A stretch of 64,000 bases of DNA from Firm-13 sp037143795. GTDB lineage: Bacteria > Bacillota > Clostridia > Saccharofermentanales > Saccharofermentanaceae. The position numbers and the translations under genes are program-made. Every line of letters starts with the position of its first letter. Within the stretch, counting starts at the first letter, position 1. The notes below the pieces were generated by a model. The model saw only the letters and a program-made list of their open reading frames with translations, searched no databases and was not told the DNA's origin. The DNA is taken from NCBI GenBank assembly GCA_037143795.1, contig JBAWXZ010000009.1, forward strand, positions 62,001 to 126,000, given 5' to 3'. Shown here piece after piece: positions 62,245 through 64,000 of the stretch.

Positions 62245-62872
62245 AATATGCATCGCAGTTGAATCGGGCAAAGGAAAAAGAGTGAAGGAACTGGTCAATC
62301 AGGCTGTGGAAGAGGGAATGCCGGTCAAGACGATCCTCGATGACGGCCTCATCCGTGCGATGGGTATTGTAGGCGAGAAGTTCCGCTTAAATGAGATATA
62401 TGTTCCGGAAATGCTGGTCGCAGCGCGTGCAATGTCGATGGGACTTACTATTCTCGAGCCGCTCCTGACGGCAACCGGCGTAAAGCCAATCGGCAAAGTC
62501 GTAATCGGAACGGTACGAGGCGACCTGCACGATATCGGCAAGAACCTCGTGGCAATGATGATGAAGGGCATGGGCGCGACCGTATATGACCTCGGCGTAG
62601 ACGTGCAGGACCACACTTTTGTGGAAAAAGCAGAGGAAACCGGAGCAGACATCGTATGCCTTTCGGCCCTTCTTACAACGACAATGCCGGCAATCGGCGA
62701 TGTCATCAGGGACTTTGAAAAATCCGGCGTGAGAAGCAAATACTACATCATGGTCGGAGGCGCCCCGGTCAGCCAGACCTTTGCCGACCAGATCGGAGCC
62801 AACGCCTATTCGGCCAACGCAAGCGAGGCGGCAGACGTCGCCAAGGCGTATCTGCAGTCATTGGCGGGATAA
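62231..62872 (+). CDS. Corrinoid (B12-binding) methyl-carrier protein 3
   Basis: 213 residues, about seven changes from copy 2, four of them silent in character and three in the last five residues (LQSLAG versus LLTLAR). DxHxxG motif is intact (GDLHDIGKN). Start ATG 62231 lies inside the end of the GH95 gene, behind GGCGGAG. This overlap ties the methyl carrier directly to sugar hydrolysis and is the best single clue to the pathway. Confidence 0.93.
   Translation: MDLNEICIAVESGKGKRVKELVNQAVEEGMPVKTILDDGLIRAMGIVGEKFRLNEIYVPEMLVAARAMSMGLTILEPLLTATGVKPIGKVVIGTVRGDLHDIGKNLVAMMMKGMGATVYDLGVDVQDHTFVEKAEETGADIVCLSALLTTTMPAIGDVIRDFEKSGVRSKYYIMVGGAPVSQTFADQIGANAYSANASEAADVAKAYLQSLAG
62522..62796 (+). 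repeat. 275-bp block identical to 49666-49940
   Basis: The B12-domain part of corrinoid gene 3, identical base for base with corrinoid gene 2. The 5' parts of these genes differ at many third positions. Confidence 0.85.
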
Positions 62873-62894
62873 GGCTGGACTGTGCGGAGAGTAA

Positions 62895-63464
62895 TCATAA
62901 TGAAAGCAATTTATCGGCAAACTGCTTGGCTCCGTTGACTGCTTCTTTCGTTTGAAAGGAAGCAATATCATCCGTGTCGCGTACGGAATATATTCCGGCA
63001 TAATCAAGATTTGAGTGCTCACAAAGGCGCCTGATACCTGTATCAAATGGTTCGGCGCCATACTCTGCATCATACCCGTGGGTGGCAATTACTGCTATTT
63101 TTAATCCTGGCCATAAAGAACCTGTCCCATTTCCGTAGAACTTATTCATCCCGTAGAAACGGTCGAGCATTGCCTTCATTTCAGCCGGGCAATACCATGT
63201 GTAGATGGGAGTTGCCAGAACCATAAGGTCAGATGATATAATCTGTTTCGTTATCATCTGCATATCATCCGGCTGAACACAGCCGTATTCTCCTGTGACC
63301 TGCTGGCAGGCATAGCATCCTTTGCACGGCGCAATATGTTTGTCAGCTAAAGTGATATACACTACCTCTGCGCCGTTCTTTTCGAGTTGGGATATAAACG
63401 GCTTGCATAATTCTGCCGTATTGCCGGCAAGACGGGGACTTCCCATAAGAATAACAATTTTCAT
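62895..63464 (-). CDS. Flavodoxin-like NAD(P)H-dependent FMN reductase
   Basis: 189 residues from ATG 63464 behind AAAGGAAAT; longer in-frame starts have no site. N-terminal phosphate loop ILMGSPRLAGNT binds FMN. The segment CKGCYACQQVTGEYGC is a cysteine cluster of the iron-sulfur flavoprotein type, and LATPIYTWYCPAEMKAMLDRFYG is the flavin-contact strand. It probably carries FMN and perhaps a cluster, giving NAD(P)H- or ferredoxin-linked reduction. It is convergent with module C; a role in reactivating corrinoid would be speculation. Confidence 0.83.
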   Translation of the reverse strand: MKIVILMGSPRLAGNTAELCKPFISQLEKNGAEVVYITLADKHIAPCKGCYACQQVTGEYGCVQPDDMQMITKQIISSDLMVLATPIYTWYCPAEMKAMLDRFYGMNKFYGNGTGSLWPGLKIAVIATHGYDAEYGAEPFDTGIRRLCEHSNLDYAGIYSVRDTDDIASFQTKEAVNGAKQFADKLLSL

Positions 63465-63546
63465 ATATTTCCTTTCTTCAACTCCATTCATTACCTGAAA
63501 ACACATAATAGAAGGATATCACCTTTTGTATCATATTTTCAATAAT

Positions 63547-63587
63547 AAAAGCACTTCCATCCGTTTTGCACGGGTAGAAGTGCTTTT
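63547..63587. terminator. Bidirectional hairpin upstream of the flavodoxin-like gene
   Basis: Perfect 11-bp stem AAAAGCACTTC (63547-63557) and GAAGTGCTTTT (63577-63587) with an inner CCGT/ACGG helix. It follows the stop of the right-edge esterase, which ends at 63655 on the reverse strand, so it probably terminates that gene. Confidence 0.8.
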
Positions 63588-63654
63588 CATTCATTATGTA
63601 AATTGATGATGTGAAATTCTGTTTCATTTCTGTTGCCTGCTGCAGGGATGGTTG

Positions 63655-64000
63655 TTATTTCAGTACTGAATCCAAAAAAGCAATTGCCTTAGCGACATTT
63701 TCTGTTGTTGTGAACGCAGCATCGCCGTGTCCGGCTCCTTCAAGTGATTCATATGTAACTTTATCAGCACCGAGTACTGCAGTCAGTTTGGCTGCAAAAT
63801 CGATTGATTGCTGTGTAGGTATTAATATATCCGCTGTGCCGTGCTGAATAAAGAAAGCAGGGTCGTCTTTTGTGATATATGTTTCGGGGTTACATGCGGC
63901 AACCAGGTCAGGAACGGAAGTGATGAGTGCTCCGAGGTAAGCGGATTCCGGTGAATCCGCCGTGTTGTGAACCTGGCCGGCAATACCGCTGGCTGTGAAC
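63655..64000 (-). CDS. Alpha/beta hydrolase (BD-FAE/esterase type), C-terminal part
   Basis: The last 114 residues of a hydrolase whose start lies beyond base 64000. The reverse-strand frame runs open from the edge to TAA at 63657-63655. Visible: SPESAYLGALITSVPDLVAACNPETYITKDDP, then FFIQHGTADILIPTQQS (catalytic Asp region) and LEGAGHGDAAF (catalytic His). This fits the BD-FAE-type carbohydrate esterase/lipase group; the nucleophile Ser motif is outside. It might deacylate plant or microbial polysaccharide, in line with the neighbouring sugar modules, but the substrate is unknown. Confidence 0.75.
   Translation of the reverse strand, partial: FTASGIAGQVHNTADSPESAYLGALITSVPDLVAACNPETYITKDDPAFFIQHGTADILIPTQQSIDFAAKLTAVLGADKVTYESLEGAGHGDAAFTTTENVAKAIAFLDSVLK

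Noticed and set aside
1..64000. CRISPR array, tRNA, rRNA, transposase or integrase
   Set aside because: None was recognised on reading through the window: no regularly spaced repeats, no tRNA-like cloverleaf and no transposase or integrase protein.

Overview
The window looks like chromosomal DNA of a spore-lineage member of the Clostridia (Firmicutes), probably a fermentative or acetogenic gut or sediment anaerobe. Reasons: strong AGGAGG-type ribosome binding sites, a protein with the Spo0A DNA-binding domain, a YhbD/YhbE-like pair (DUF4004 regulator plus bactofilin), the two-subunit class I fumarate hydratase, a DUF1858 redox-disulfide protein, lipoprotein-type ABC binding proteins and YesM/YesN-type two-component systems. 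No rRNA, tRNA, CRISPR array, insertion sequence or integrase was seen. No gene-free stretch exceeds about 300 bases.

Region 1 (1-30400) is mostly housekeeping and small accessory genes: a truncated metallophosphoesterase, a PC4/YdbC protein, a membrane protein, an A+T-rich insert of three genes (1660-5677: NAD-dependent DNA ligase with a doubled domain Ia, a DEDDh exonuclease with BRCT, and a Cys-motif protein), 5-formyl-THF cyclo-ligase, a Spo0A_C protein, HU, fumarate hydratase alpha/beta, a DUF1858 protein, a 7TM sensor kinase with its OmpR regulator, DinB, galactokinase, a radical SAM protein, DUF4004 plus bactofilin, CoA-disulfide reductase-rhodanese, a PstS-like lipoprotein, an RlmI-like methyltransferase, Maf, an Nramp transporter, an aldo/keto reductase-nitroreductase pair, and several surface or zinc-ribbon proteins of unknown role.

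Region 2 (30500-62900) is one long carbohydrate super-locus made of three modules. Each module pairs sugar uptake with its own UroD-superfamily methyltransferase and a nearly identical corrinoid protein. Module A (30537-39326): a LacI regulator fused to a solute-binding domain, a RhaM-type mutarotase, methyltransferase 1, a ribose-type ABC importer and corrinoid protein 1. Module B (39538-50016): response regulator, histidine kinase and binding-protein sensor, a second ribose-type importer, methyltransferase 2, a second mutarotase and corrinoid protein 2. Module C (50214-62872): kinase/regulator pair, methyltransferase 3, an oligosaccharide importer without its own ATPase, cytoplasmic GH31 and GH95 glycosidases, and corrinoid protein 3.

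My reading, which is an inference, is corrinoid-dependent demethylation of O-methylated sugars. Oligosaccharides or methyl-sugars are imported and hydrolysed inside the cell, the anomers are balanced by mutarotases, and the methyl group is passed by a module-specific methyltransferase to an interchangeable corrinoid carrier. The final methyl acceptor and the corrinoid reactivase are not in the window. The right edge carries a flavodoxin-like reductase and a truncated esterase.
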